Below, in pieces: positions 46,222 through 60,070 of a stretch of 64,000 nucleotides of DNA. Every line of letters begins with the position of its first letter. Positions within the stretch are counted from its first letter, which is position 1. The stretch covers positions 161,330,694 to 161,394,693 of the forward strand of contig NC_081405.1 of the NCBI RefSeq assembly GCF_030272615.1, written 5' to 3'. The notes under the pieces are model-generated. The model saw only the letters and a program-made list of their open reading frames with translations. It was not told the origin of the DNA and did no database searches. A program made the translations under genes and the position numbers. The DNA is from Cryptomeria japonica (lineage: Eukaryota; Streptophyta; Pinopsida; Cupressales; Cupressaceae).

Positions 46222-47483
46222 ACTCTTTATTTATTTATTTTTTTTAAAATTTAAAAAAAGTTTATCATATTTTATTTTTAATTATTTATTTATTTTTATT
46301 TATTTTATATAATTGTTTTAAAAATAAATAAATGAATATTTGCATATAAGATATAAAAAAATAAAAATAGAGAAGAATCAGATTAACAAGTGAATTCAAA
46401 ATTAGTATAAGGGATTCACATTCAGTACTTTGATATTATTTAATTTTAAATTCAGTTTCTTATACTATTAATCTTGGATTATTAATTAATATATTTGGAC
46501 TTTAGGGAATCAACATTAGTAAATCCATACTTGAATACAAGTTTTTTTTAAATTTCATATTGGTTTCATCATACTCAAGTTAACACTTATTTTTAACATG
46601 GACTAAATAGTCATGGTGGACTAATACGAATTTTTAAATAAAAGTTAAATTATCAAATCCGTAAACTTGATCGACATTAATGGTTAGACAGATATGGTAA
46701 ACGAACATCTCTACCGGATTATGCCTATGTAGGTTTAAATTTCTATAATAGAATTTGGTTATGTAATGGCAAGACTTGTTATGATAGTGGTTGGTTATAA
46801 GTCGGTCAAGCCCCTAGTTAGGCTACCGTCAAGCAATAGAATCTAGGTTTGTTGTTTTCTTTTGGTTATAAATCAATTTGACCCGCTTTTAAAAGGGATC
46901 ACTATGTAATAATCCATCGAGGTAGATGTTGAATAGTGTATGTGTTCGCCTAAAGGGCAGAGTTGTAAAGACATGTAAATATGTAACCTTAACTATATTA
47001 AATGCCAGAGGGGTCTTGCAGTTGAGCAGACCCGGAGATGTAGCCCTTTAGGGGTGAACTCCGAGATCATATCTGTGTTATGCGAAGTTTTTAGCTTACT
47101 TTGTTTTATTCTTTAAGTTATCATGTATGGTTGTTATCTGGTATAAGCGTATGATGGAAAATTAACGAATTTAAATCAAATGCACAAAGTCAGACATCTT
47201 GAGGAACGTAGTAAATCAGATTTATAAAACATTGTAAATTAGGATTATGGCAAAGTATTTAAAATATGTTAATTTAAATTGTAATAGTGGAAAGAATCTT
47301 GCTAGAATACTTCATTGGATTAATTTGTTAATAAGCATGTTAATGGAATGAATGTAAAAGGGAAACAAAGTTAAAATTTACGTCACAATTCCTAGATTGA
47401 AATCTAAAGGATGCACATCATATAAATATCTACTTTTTTTTACCTTAGTAAATGAATCACGCCATGTTAATTATGTTTCATTA

Positions 47484-47691
47484 CGTTGGACGAATTTGTT
47501 AAGTTATTTCACGCTTTAATCTTAACAATAATCCTCACCAGATTAATTTGACAATCGTGTGGACTCCACTAGGTATTCATGTTGTACATTGGATGAAATT
47601 TATTTAGTTATTTCACGTATTAATCTTAACAATAATCCTCACCAGATTAAATTGATAATTGTGTGGACTCAGCTAGATATCCATATTTTAA
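47484..47691. repeat. 104-bp tandem duplication in LTR of F
   Basis: TTATTTCACG starts at 47504 and 47608. Each unit contains TCTTAACAATAATCCTCACC and a GTGTGGACTC word. The same pair is in the 3' LTR (55974 and 56078). Confidence 0.8.
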
Positions 47692-48777
47692 TCCTTAATA
47701 AAAGAATCCCTTATGGTTGCTAAAATGGAACTAAAAAAAGGGAAGTTTTGGTATAGTTGTTTAAATCTTAATCTTAATAAATGTACCTTCTCATATTAAC
47801 TTCATATAACCAAAAAGAGTAATATGCAATAAGATAATTGTATTTTAATCCTAATGGAAGAATGTCACTATGATCATATTATTCAAATCTTGAAATGATG
47901 AATGTCATCTAGTTAACGATACTTTAATTTAAAGGATGCTCTCGTGTGTCCTAATGCATATCCATTTTAATGAAGTTAGCCCATTTATTTGCATTATTAA
48001 AACTTCAAATGAATTCTATGGCTACTCACATTATACCTTTCATAAAAGAACTTCAACTCATTAGTTGGCTATGCATGAAATCAAATGAAGGGACCTCACT
48101 CTATTAGTTGTAGTTAATCCTTAAGGAACGAACTTTTCTTATTAACCATACTTTTTAATATTTAAGAAAGCTATCAAATGTGGGTGAATATTTTAAAGTC
48201 AAATGAAGGAATCCTCATTTTATTAATCGTAGTTTAACCCTAAATGAATGAAACTCATTAGGCATATTTTTAAACATTAAAGGATGAAACCAATTGTGAA
48301 TGGATACCTCAAACCCAATGAATGGACTTCACTATATTAGACTCATGAACCTTTTTGGAGACCTCTTAATGTAATTATGAATTAAAGTGCGTTGAATAAA
48401 TAACCCCTCAATGGCCTCCTATCCACCCAAGGTAATCGAACGCTTCCTAAAGTTATAAGATGTCAAACCATTGAACACATATATAATCAAGATCTATGCA
48501 TTATCTCGTTATTAAGATATCCAGTTTAATGGATCTAATGACGCAAGTTGAGTTAGGTGTAAGGTTATGTAATCGCGTTGGGAAACCTCTTAGGATCATT
48601 TAGCCTTCCGCTGTGTTATCTAGTTAGAGATAACTTTGAGATAACTTCAATCTATCTTAATATTGTAACGTTTCATTAACGCTCTTGATTATTATTTAAA
48701 AAAAAATAAAATATTTACACTCTAATTGAGTGTTTTTAACTTAAACCCTTAGGGGTTTCCTGGCGGGGCATTATACT

Positions 48778-48789
48778 TGGTATCAGAGC
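48778..48789 (+). other. Primer-binding site of element F
   Basis: TGGTATCAGAGC, two bases after the 5' LTR. Confidence 0.9.
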
Positions 48790-51700
48790 CCATGTTGCAA
48801 CACTGGGATCTCTGGTTTCACTTGTGCTCTTAGTTGGTGTGTGTGTATCTACCTTAGGTTGTATGCTTGCCCACCTTGATGTGAGGGTGTGATTTAACAA
48901 ACCGTACTTGTGTGTAACGTTTGTGTTCACACCTTGTTTTCACCTTATTGGTGTGGGTGTTTTGGGAATAATTATAGGTGTTCTGTCTGCTTAATGAGGT
49001 CTTGGACTATGATTTCTCTTACTATGAAAGGGAGTCGTATGTACCTTCGTTCTTGATTGTTTTACTCTTTTGACTAATCCATATGGGTGAGTTGTTGATA
49101 TCTTAAATCTAAAAGTACGAAATGTGCTTGTTTATGGTTTTGATCTATTTTAATGATTGTCCACTTGAAAGACTAGTATGGCAAATGTTAGTTCTTATTA
49201 TGTAGTACATTTAGTGATTATGATTCTTCCTCTTCTCTCTTTAGTAAATTAAAAGGATTTGGTATGTGTGATTATCTCTTATTTAAGTTTTCGTATTGCA
49301 AGAGAAAGGATGATATTTCTTGAGCCTTGTGTGAGCCTCATAACGTTTTTGTGTTTTAGATTGTGAAAGGGATTGGTTTGGGAGTTAATTTTTGGTTAAT
49401 GATAGAAATTGGTATGTTTGCATTAAAGGGTTCTCCGTGTGTTTGGTAGGAGTAGTATAATTAAATTACATTTTAAGTAAGGTGCAATAAAATGCGCATA
49501 GTGATTTTGTGAAAATTGCTTGATGTGAAAGGAATACCAAAAGTGGCATGTTGTAGTAGCTTCAAGAGTGAATAATGTGCTCCTCGAAAGATTGTTTATG
49601 TGCTTATTCAACTAGTGTGAATTAGGACCTATTAAGTGACGCACTTTAACTTGCTTTGGATATGGGTAATTGTCTTAGTATGTTTCGAAAAGAGTAAATA
49701 AAAGACTTGTTGATTTGTATGCATTAAATGTGTAAAATCTAGTAGATAGCCCTTCATTTACCTCCTTGTCGTATTATAAATTTTCAATGTTAGATTTGAA
49801 GTGTTATTGTATTGTATTGTATTACGAATAGCGATTGTTCTCTAGAAGACTTGTATTACGAAAGAAAAATTTGATTGTTTTGAAATTCTTGATCGGAAAA
49901 CTAGAATATTATAGTGCAACAATAATGATTAGAAATGTCATGTTAGGATGTTTTGGAACCTTCCTAAAAGATAGAAAAATGAAAACCGTGCAACTCAAAT
50001 GATAAACTTATGTCCGAGCATATGGTGTGATTTTGAAAATCCTTGTGTATTCATAGGAATTAGTTGATTTTCCTACTCTCTTCCTCCTCTTGTCTAAAAT
50101 ATAGGAATTGTTGTTTTTGAAACACTATTTAGAATGCAGTGATTTAAGAAGAAATTTTGTTATAACGCATATGAAATTGTATGTTGCTTTGGGCTTCTAA
50201 TTGAAAGGGAAAAGTTTTTTTCATCTTGGAAAGGGAATTGCATAGTTAGTAATGTGAATGATAATGCTTAGGGGAAATTGAGAGAGATATCAGAATGATG
50301 TTATTTCTTTGTGTAAATTTGAATTGTTGAAAATTTTAGTACGTGGATCTAGAGTAAACTTTGTTTGGTGATTCATGTGTAAAGCATAATTAAAACTTCC
50401 CTTAAGTATATGTTAGCATAATGTAAAGTACTCCCCGTAAATGTGACTAAACCAGTAATGGTGCTATTCTATGTGTGTTGTGAGAAAGCCCGTACTTGTT
50501 TTATGTGCCCATGGGATGGTGAAGTAATCAACCATGGGGAATATGTTTGTTTATGAGTATGGGAAACCATACCTATCTATGTGATGTTGCTTATTTGTTT
50601 CCTTACTGAGTGCCAACCCACGGGTTGTTGATAAGCCAGTATGTGAAGGGGTAGTAGTAGAAGTCACTGTTCCTTGAATAGTATGAACAGCGTACAAGTA
50701 ATGTCGACGCGAAGCGACTTTAGCTTCCCTATTTCGAGGAAAAGTATGGTTTTGTAATGAAACTATAACATAGGTGTACTCAATACTTCCCCTTGTGATG
50801 AACCGATTTACGAGGTTCATGTGTGCCAGCCTTATTCCCATCCTTTATTTTGAGCATATATATGGCAGTTTTTGAGCATATTGTTGGATTCTATTGGAGC
50901 ATCTGTTGCCTTGTCTTCATGAGAGGCGTGTTATTGTTCTTACATAAGTTGCCAACTGACTAGTGTTGGTAGACTTGTGGGTAGACCTTAGCCATGTATA
51001 CCTCTAGCTTACGGCGAGTATCCAGAGAGGAACATCGCTATGCGGAGTGTGACCGGCGCGTGCCTTATCCGCGGGGTACACTGCCATGCGGGATACGTCC
51101 ATTGCATGCTTTGTCCACTTGGAGTATTGCCATGCCGTGCTGAGACACGATGGGGGATGTAGTAGACATTTCCATGCGGCCTACTGTTAGGTATTGGGTA
51201 AGGCCATGCCACGTGATGACGTGATGCGGGGTGATGTCGAGGTGCACACTGCCATGCCATGTGGATGTGTGACTTGGCCACACCACATGATGAGCTACTA
51301 GGATAGCTAGACGATTGTTCCTTCCTTCCTCGTTGGTGGCTAGCTACTAGTCACATAGTGATGTAATGTGCAATTATGATTTTCTTTTAATTATTTATTT
51401 ATTTCTTTGTGGACCAGCAATTTATTTTACTTGACCTTGACAGTTTAGCCACGATCTTGCAATTTTGATCTTACTTGACTTGATGTTGCAAATCCAGAAA
51501 TTATTTTTCTTGTCTTATTGTTGGAATTGACAATTATGATCTTTATTCTTTTGTACTTTAGTGGCTAAACCGGTTTATCCTTGTTGTTTTCGTATGCTGG
51601 TCTTGTGTTGCAATGTGAATTCCTCTCCAAGAACGTAGGAGACGGGCTTGGATGAGTGTATACGAGGAAGTAGACGCAGGGAACCTTGAGGATGGAGGTA

Positions 51701-52547
51701 TGTGAGGCTGTGAAACAGCTAGGATCCACTACCTACCTATGAGTGGTGACTATCTCTTGGAGGTTAAACACCTTACACAGCAAGGGATATTCACGAGGGA
51801 CTTGTATGGAAGGTAGCACCGCTATGGTGTACCCTAGCACCATCAAGCCCTCGAGTGAGATGTTGGACATTTGTTGATCATGTATTTATTCTGAGAGCAG
51901 GCATAGAGATGTGGATCATATATGTTACCTTTGACCGAGCATTAGACATGCTCACATGTGGCCTATTGTGTTGTGCAAACCAATCTTGTGGATGGATATT
52001 ATGTGTAATCATGGATTAAATGGTATTAACTTGTCACTATGTTATGGGGCATAGTCATTGGAAAGGTCCTTGTATGTCTGAAAAGTGTAAACAATTGAGT
52101 TCTTACGTTGTTCTTATTTGTTGAAAAGTTAACTTGGTTGTAAAAATTGATATCTGAAGCTAGTTCTATGCGATAAAGTTTTGTGAAAGAGATGAATTGG
52201 TGAAAGAAATTGATCATGTGAGCATATTTTCTTGTCATGTTTGATAAATGAGTATGATAATTGTGCTTATATATTTTAATTGCTTTAAATTTGGTGTAAT
52301 AAGAAGGGAAAAGTCTTGTATCTTTACTATAATTGTGAGTAAATTCTAGAACGTTCTAAGATGTGAATGATGTTAGATGCATTTTCGTTAATGGATGATG
52401 ACACTTGTAGAGGATTTATGAATAATGTTCTAAGATGATGGCAAAATAGTTGTTTGTGCAAATTGATAATTGTTAATTGAGTTTAAGGACTAATAAGTGT
52501 TGCAGGACTTCCGTTTAGCTTTGCGACTTCCAGGAGTAAGTCGGAGC
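48790..52547 (+). other. Internal region of element F, no gene recognised
   Basis: 3.8 kb without a frame longer than about 96 codons on either strand and with no gag, protease, reverse transcriptase, RNase H, integrase or chromodomain motif. About 51030-51260 is GC-richer and holds roughly six CCATGC-centred words 38-50 bp apart. The region is probably a replacement of gag-pol by non-coding sequence. Confidence 0.65.
51025..51265. repeat. Spaced CCATGC words inside element F
   Basis: GCTATGCGG, GCCATGCGG, GCCATGCCG, TCCATGCGG, GCCATGCCA and GCCATGCCA lie about 38-50 bp apart, with intervening GATG/GTGATG sequence. A decayed tandem repeat is likely. Confidence 0.5.
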
Positions 52548-52561
52548 CTAGGGGGGGAGAA
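52548..52561 (+). other. Polypurine tract of element F
   Basis: AGGGGGGGAGAA type run directly before the 3' LTR. Confidence 0.85.
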
Positions 52562-55500
52562 TGTAATGCCCATACCCTAGTTAGACTTGTAAAACCCATT
52601 TGACCATGATTGAACTCCTATGCGACATTCTTGAATGGTAGGTTAACCGTGGTGCAATGCGTAGTTTAGATAATATAAATAACTGTGCATACTTATTATT
52701 GTGCTTTTGCATCGATTCTCGTGTAAATGTAATTGTACCTAACCCTTGTGATAAATCTTGAGCTAACGCCTTCATTGAATATGTATATGTATAAGCGTTC
52801 TTGTATGAATTCATGGGTGCAGGAGATGGCAGGTACGACACCGCTTAGGGCAAGGTTCATCTCCTTTGGATTTGTAAGGTTGAGTATGCCTCCTTCATCT
52901 TTAGAATTCGGATTTGGTGGTCATATAACTCTCGTCTTGCCTTAGCCATGGTTAGGTGAGCATCGTGTGTGGATTCGTGGGACTTTCTTTTTATTGGGAC
53001 ACGTGTCGAGAGATTTGGAGGACTTCCTCGATTTGCGTGCCTTGCGCGAGGTAAGTGGAGTTTGTTATCCTAAGTATTAAATTCAATTTAATGAGTAAAC
53101 GTACACATTAGTGATATAGAAATTTAAATAGGTAGTTTCTTTATACGATTAATCGTTAATTTAAAGGGATTGCTCTAATTATTATTATGGCAAGCTTAAG
53201 GTATTTAACTTGGGTTAGTGTGCTCATTTATGCATTTGTAACATTTATGCATTTGTAGTTGAGAAATTAGAATAAATAAGACTCTTGCATTAGATTAGTC
53301 ATTTATTTAAAAATGTCGCTTTATTATGTTATAGCGAGTTAATTTAATAGCTAATTTTAAAATAATGAATTTAATGAGTTATGCGTTTTTGGAAAGGAAA
53401 AATCTAAAGTCATTTGGGTGATAGAAATAAATTACTCATTTTCGCATTTTGGAAGAAAAAGGGTAAATTATTATTATTTAAAAGAAATTATTCCTTTTTT
53501 ACTCGTATAGTTGATATAGTATAAAAGGATTGATTTTTAGAAAATTAAATTAACCAAAACGCCTTACCAGGTCAATAGTTTCGAAATAAGAAGTAGGCTT
53601 AAAATTTATATTGAGAAATTAAAATTTAAAAACGCAATAAGAAATAGAAGCATTTTAATTTTGATAAGGAAAGCGAATAAGATGTATTAAATAATGTAAA
53701 TGAATGACTTCCATTTTCATTTTCATCCATTTTATTTTAAAAATAAATGCCTAATTTCGAAATTGAAAATTAGGGCAAAATTAGGGTTTCTCATTTTAAA
53801 CTAGTTGGGAAATATTTTTGGGGGTTTTGGGCTTTGGGTCATTTTTTTGGAAAAACATGGTTTTTTTGGAAGAGGGATTGGGGATCTTGGACAAAGGATG
53901 GAGTTTTAGAGCAGCAGATTTGGGGGCTCATCATCAAATCTCTTCCCGGAATGCATTTGGAGGTAGGATTCTACCCTTCCCTTTGATCTTTGCTAAATAA
54001 AATAAGAAAATATTGATGTAAAAAAAAATGGATTTGGTTCTTCACGATATGCTGTTGTCTTTTTTTTTTTTGCTGTTGTATCCATGATCACTTTCAGATT
54101 CAATTTGAGTTTTTTTTTGAGAATCTTGGCATTTTGGGGCAAGATTGTAAAAGAAAGAAGTAGATAAGGAGATTAAAACCATTTGGGTAGTGGAGTTTTA
54201 TGTTCCAGTTGTGAATATTGTCCATTTCATTGCTTTGAACATTTTGGAAACAAAATATATAGATCTCTATATGTTGCTCTCTTTTATCATTTCTCATTTT
54301 AAGATTCATGGATTTGATTCTAAAGAAGAAACGAAAAAAAAAAAACACAGAAGGAATAAATATTTGGGGATTTTAGGGGGATTGTATTTGTTTTTTTTTA
54401 ATCTGTTATAACCCAGGAAATTTGTTCAGCCCAGGAAATCTGTTTTCTTGCCTGTTTTTGTTTTGTTATTTAAAAAAAAAAAAAATATATATATATTGTG
54501 ACCCCCCCCCCCAATCGCTGCTGGTAGCAACTGCTGTTAGTAGCAGCGCTACCAGAGGTAGCGAACTGCTACCAAATGGTAGCAGCGCTACCAAAGGTAG
54601 CGGCCTGCTACCTTTTGGTAGCAGCGCTACCAATGGTAGTTGGGCTGCCAGGGGGGAGGGCCCATGTGGGTGTCCACGTGGGTACCCTCCCACTCTTTAT
54701 TTATTTATTTTTTTTTAAATTTAAAAAAAGTTTATCATATTTTATTTTTAATTATTTATTTATTTTTATTTATTTTATATAATTGTTTTAAAAATAAATA
54801 AATGAATATTTGCATATAAGATATAAAAAAATAAAAATAGAGAAGAATCAGATTAACAAGTGAATTCAAAATTAGTATAAGGGATTTACATTCAGTACTT
54901 TGATATTATTTAATTTTAAATTCAGTTTCTTATACTATTAATCTTGGATTATTAATTAATATATTTGGACTTTAGGGAATCAACATTAGTAAATCCATAC
55001 TTGAATACAAGTTTTTTTTAAACTTCATATTGGTTTCATCATACTCAAGTTAACACTTATTTTTAACATGGACTAAATAGTCATGGTGGACTAATATGAA
55101 TTTTTAAATAAAAGTTAAATTATCAAATCCGTAAACTTGATCGACATTAATGGTTAGACAGATATGGTAAACGAACATGTCTACCGGATTATGCCTATGT
55201 AGGTTTAAATTTCTATAATAGAATTTGGTTATGTAATGGCAAGACTTGTTATGATAGTGGTTGGTTATAAGTCGGTCAAGCCCCTAGTTAGGCTACCGTC
55301 AAGCAATAGAATCTAGGTTTGTTGTTTTCTTTTGGTTATAAATCAATTTGACCCGCTTTTAAAAGGGATCACTATGTAATAATCCATCGAGGTAGATGTT
55401 GAATAGTGTATGTGTTCGCCTAAAGGGCAGAGTTGTAAAGACATGTAAATATGTAACCTTAACTATATTAAATGCCAGAGGGGTCTTGCAGTTGAGCAGA

Positions 55501-57245
55501 CCCGGAGATGTAGCCCTTTAGGGGTGAACTCCGAGATCATATCTGTGTTATGCGAAGTTTTTAGCTTACTTTGTTTTATTCTTTAAGTTATCATGTATGG
55601 TTGTTATCTGGTATAAGCGTATGATGGAAAATTAACGAATTTAAATCAAATGCACAAAGTCAGACATCTTGAGGAACGTAGTAAATCAGATTTATAAAAC
55701 ATTGTAAATTAGGATTATGGCAAAGTATTTAAAATATGTTAATTTAAATTGTAATAGTGGAAAGAATCTTGCTAGAATACTTCATTGGATTAATTTGTTA
55801 ATAAGCATGTTAATGGAATGAATGTAAAAGGGAAACAAAGTTAAAATTTACGTCACAATTCCTAGATTGAAATCTAAAGGATGCACATCATATAAATATC
55901 TACTTTTTTTTACCTTAGTAAATGAATCACGCCATGTTAATTATGTTTCATTACGTTGGATGAATTTGTTAAGTTATTTCACGCTTTAATCTTAACAATA
56001 ATCCTCACCAGATTAATTTGACAATCGTGTGGACTCCACTACGTATTCATGTTGTACATTGGATGAAATTTATTTAGTTATTTCACGTATTAATCTTAAC
56101 AATAATCCTCACCAGATTAAATTGATAATTGTGTGGACTCAGCTAGATATCCATATTTTAATCCTTAATAAAAGAATCCCTTATGGTTGCTAAAATGGAA
56201 CTAAAAAAAGGGAAGTTTTGGTATAGTTGTTTAAATCTTAATCTTAATAAATGTACCTTCTCATATTAACTTCATATAACCAAAAAGAGTAATATGCAAT
56301 AAGATAATTGTATTTTAATCCTAATGGAAGAATGTCACTATGATCATATTATTCAAATCTTGAAATGATGAATGTCATCTAGTTAACGATACTTTAATTT
56401 AAAGGATGCTCTCGTGTGTCCTAATGCATATCCATCTTAATGAAGTTAGCCCATTTATTTGCATTATTAAAACTTCAAATGAATTCAATGGCTACTCACA
56501 TTATACCTTTCATAAAAGAACTTCAACTCATTAGTTGGCTATGCATGAAATCAAATGAAGGGACCTCACTCTATTAGTTGTAGTTAATCCTTAAGGAACG
56601 AACTTTTCTTATTAACCATACTTTTTAATATTTAAGAAAGCTATCAAATGTGGGTGAATATTTTAAAATCGAATGAAGGAATCCTCGTTTTATTAATCGT
56701 AGTTTAACCCTAAATGAATGAAACTCATTAGGCATATTTTTAAACATTAAAGGATGAAACCAATTGTGAATGGATACCTCAAACCCAATGAATGGACTTC
56801 ACTATATTAGACGCATGAACCTTTTTGGAGACCTCTTAATGTAATTATGAATTAAAGTGCGTTGAATAAATAACCCCTCAATGGCCTCCTATCCACCCAA
56901 GGTAATTGAACGCTTCCTAAAGTTATAAGATGTCAAACCATTGAACACATATATAATCAAGATCTATGCATTATCTCGTTATTAAGATATCCAGTTTAAT
57001 GGATCTAATGACACAAGTTGAGTTAGGTGTAAGGTTATGTAATCGCGTTGGGAAACCTCTTAGGATCATTTAGCCTTCCACTGTGTTATCTAGTTAGAGA
57101 TAACTTTGAGATAACTTCAATCTATCTTAATATTGTAACGTTTCATTAATGCTCTTGATTATCATTTAAAAAAAATAAAAATATTTACACTCTAATTGAG
57201 TGTTTTTAACTTAAACCCTTAGGGGTTTCCTGGCGGGGCATTATA
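52562..57245 (+). repeat. 3' LTR of element F
   Basis: 4,684 bp, matches 44114-48775. Differences are scattered, plus the extra GGTAGC/GCTACC words at 54514-54650. Confidence 0.93.
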
Positions 57246-57250
57246 GCAAC

Positions 57251-59507
57251 ATTAAAAAATAGCAAGAGTTTCACTAAACTACCGAAGATCATAAATATTG
57301 AAAGAAAGAAAAAATAGTACCAATAATAAGTCAAATAAATGTGTTCAATTCCAATAGCAAATCAAACATAGCCACAATAACTACAAAATAGAGAAAACTC
57401 ACAATAGTGATTAAACTAATTCAAACAAGATAAAATAAAATTGTTAGTCCATGCAACAAAGATGAGAGATCATCAATAATTGAAGGAAACTTCACAATCC
57501 TTAAAAGTGCACATTACATAACTATATGACCAGAAATTGTGGCTAAATAGAGTGAAGATTCATCATGACTCCAATAATAGTCCCTCGTGTGTGCATTTGT
57601 GGCATGAAAACAAAAACTCCCACATGGCATGGCCATGTACCTAATGGAGAAGACATGTCTAGGCTACATGCCCAAAAAACATGACTATAATAATAGTCCC
57701 TCATGCATGCATTTGTGGCCTACACACTACAAATCCTAATATATCATGGCAATACACCTCATAGAGAAGACACACCTAGGGCCACATTGCACATAGCAAC
57801 ATGCCTCACAAAGAAGACATGCATAAGGCACATGCCACATAGCAATGTGTCTTATGAAAAAATGTGCATGCACGTCACACACCAAAGATATATGTATACA
57901 TCATGAGGCACATTCATATGCTATCAAACATAACCTATTGTATCTAACTTGAGTTCCTCTCTACATGTGTGCAAATCTTCCAACACTAATCACCACTAAG
58001 AAGGAATAATATAAAATGCATCTTCAAATATTTGTGTGTGTGTGTGTGGAATTGTGTCTTTGAACCCAAATCGCTACCATCAACAACATGTAACCATCAC
58101 CTACACTATATCAAAACATAAGTATGGTGTGACATCATATCTATTTGCATAATGTCAAAACACATGCAAACATGAAAATCATCATAGCATGACAAAAATC
58201 AATCTCCACATGTTGGAACAAAGATATAAATAAGATAATAGGGTAAGAGGAAACCCGTACCAAGAACCACATACCAACTATCGGCAATGCCATCAAGATA
58301 AATGTAGGATAGGATACCACTATGAGCCATCCAATGGTCCATTCTATGAGGAGAACTAGAGGATACTATCTTTGAAAGGTGTGGTCAATAGAGATAATCC
58401 CTACTAATGCCACAATATGTCACCATAGCTTCTTGAGTTTTCCATTTTTCTACTTAACACCACATTTATTGAGTTCCTCAACAACGAGGTTGGTTCTCAA
58501 TAGGATGCACAAACATGTAAACACAGAAGCATGGTTTCATCATACTTGTACAACAATACAAATTCATTTTTCTAGTTAATTACTTAGTGTAAAAATAACT
58601 CCATTAAATAACATAGGGCAATAATCACCATAAGTTTTCAAATAAACTGCTCAAACATCAATTGGAGTTACCCTTTCTAAGGTACAAACATAGTTTATTT
58701 ATAACTTCAAAATTAAAATAATCACAATACATCCAAATAAGTTCAATAGTGCATGGAAATAGACAACATGATCCATAATTAAACCCATAAATTACCCTAA
58801 TTGGATATGCTAATAAAATGGTGTCTCAAATAATAGAGATTATGTTGGACCTATAATAGACATTTGGACTTTGTTTCATCATACACAAGCATGGTTTCAT
58901 CATACTTGTATCCAAATACACCATCCATAGATAGGTACTTAGTACCACAATCTCATGGGTACCCTTTTAGCTGAATTTACCCTATATTTAGGTGAATCTA
59001 TGCTTGTATCATTCCTTGATCTAGTATGTCATTCCACCAATCAATAATTTTTCCATATTCTTGGGAGAATACACTATCCCTTAGGTGAATATGCCATATC
59101 CTTAAATGAATCCTCCTTGTCATCATCCTAAGTCCTCTTTTTGTTAAGTCTTATCCCTTCATCTTTAGGAAAATCCACCTATCCTTATGTGAATCTATTT
59201 TCTCTTAGGTGAATCTATTTCACATAAATCATTTATCTTATCCATCTTTCTTACGCAAATGGTGAATTTTTCCTATCCTTAGATGACTACAGTCTCATTT
59301 AGGTGAATCTATCTAGTTTTAGTCTCCTTCCATTATTTTGTCCAAATTTGTATCCTCTAGTTTACATGAATCTACTTGTTCTTAGGAAAATCAACCCTAT
59401 CATTCTAAGGAAAATTCACCTTGTCATCATCCTTAATCATCTACCTTTCAAGTGTATAGTCCATCCATCCTTGGGAGAATCTAACATATTATTGAGTTCA
59501 AATCCTC
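57251..59507. other. CACTA 5' region, degenerate repeats, no gene
   Basis: About 57550-57890 contains four to five diverged units around GAGAAGACATG and CACATGCC words. 58028-58043 is a TG run. 58975-59480 contains about eight copies of a TTAGGTGAATCTAT-like word at irregular spacing. These could be the 5' subterminal repeats of the transposon. No coding region is supportable. Confidence 0.5.
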
Positions 59508-59780
59508 ATGAAATACAATCATGTTTATCTCAATGCAACATTTGCTAGCATCCTCCCTACGTGTGCCAAAATAGGAGCTTTGGAACAAGGTATGGACATC
59601 CATCAAAGCATTTTCGAAGGGGGTTTTTGTCCGAAATTAGTTGCAAATGCTCCAATAACAAAAATTGCAAAATGGGGTAGCATACACATGACATGTGAAC
59701 TGTATGACAGAATACCTCAAAGAGATGTCATTTCATGGAATTTTAAGATCACAGGATATGTACAAAATGGATTAATTCGC
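59508..59780 (+). pseudogene. PPR gene fragment captured near the CACTA end
   Basis: The plus-strand frame reads NATFASILPTCAKIGALEQG, then MDIHQSIFEGGF, AKWGSIHMTCELYDRIPQRD and VISWNFKITGYVQNGL. This is the repeating pattern of plant PLS-type pentatricopeptide proteins (ACAxxGALEQGxxIH, KxGSIxxAxxLFDxMPxRDVxSWNxMIxGYxQNG). Only about two and a half repeats remain. A few core residues are changed (VANAPITKIAK for the usual GNALIDMYAK), and the sequence passes into A-rich junk at about 59780. Intact PPR proteins bind organelle RNA. The fragment lies 320 bp from the element's 5' end and is antisense to the transposase, as in Pack-type gene capture. Confidence 0.8.
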
Positions 59781-60070
59781 AAAAAAAAACTATTTGCCCT
59801 TGATTGCAAAAAAAAAATAGTTGCCCTTCATTGAAAAACAAAGAGTTCCTTTGATTGCAAAAAAACCTTACCTTGCTTGTGCAGAGATTGCTCTAGCGGG
59901 GGGGGGGGGCAGGGAGGCAAGACGGTCGCTGCTTGCTTTGAGCGGTTTTCTTTCAAAATTAAAATGCATTGTGTTTTTTTTTTTAATAAAATGCCCGAGG
60001 TCGTCGGAATTTCGATGGACACGGACATTTTAAAAAAAAAAAATCAAATTTTCAGACAATGCTCCTTGTT
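59781..60070. other. CACTA right subterminal region
   Basis: A-rich runs with a repeated TTGCAAAAAAAA unit (59775-59870), a G10-11 run at about 59899-59909, then GTCGTCGGAATTTCGATGG at 60001, which shares the CGTCGGAATT word with the left subterminal region. Confidence 0.6.

Larger units (their letters stand above)
44114..48775 (+). repeat. 5' LTR of element F
   Basis: 4,662 bp, TGTAATGCCCATACCC to GGCGGGGCATTATA. The ends form an imperfect inverted repeat (TGTAATGCCC and GGGCATTATA). It is AT-rich apart from the GC-rich block at 46051-46221. The small open frames within it are not conserved as genes. Confidence 0.93.
44114..57245 (+). mobile_element. Element F: LTR retrotransposon with 4.7-kb LTRs and no recognisable genes (LARD-like, probable Del/Tekay derivative)
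   Basis: 13,132 bp with target duplication GCAAC (44109-44113 and 57246-57250). LTRs are 44114-48775 and 52562-57245. Primer site TGGTATCAGAGC at 48778, purine tract before 52562. The LTR start TGTAATGCCC, initiator-Met primer, very long LTRs and the GGGGGGGAGAATGTAAT junction are typical of Del/Tekay chromoviruses (Ty3/gypsy), but no gag or pol is present. The LTRs are nearly identical (about 1 % by eye), so this is the youngest insertion in the window. Confidence 0.92.

Noticed and set aside
54422-54782. Overlapping frames on both strands in the 3' LTR of F
   Set aside because: Caused by the palindromic GGTAGC/GCTACC array; the equivalent 5' LTR region is not conserved as protein.
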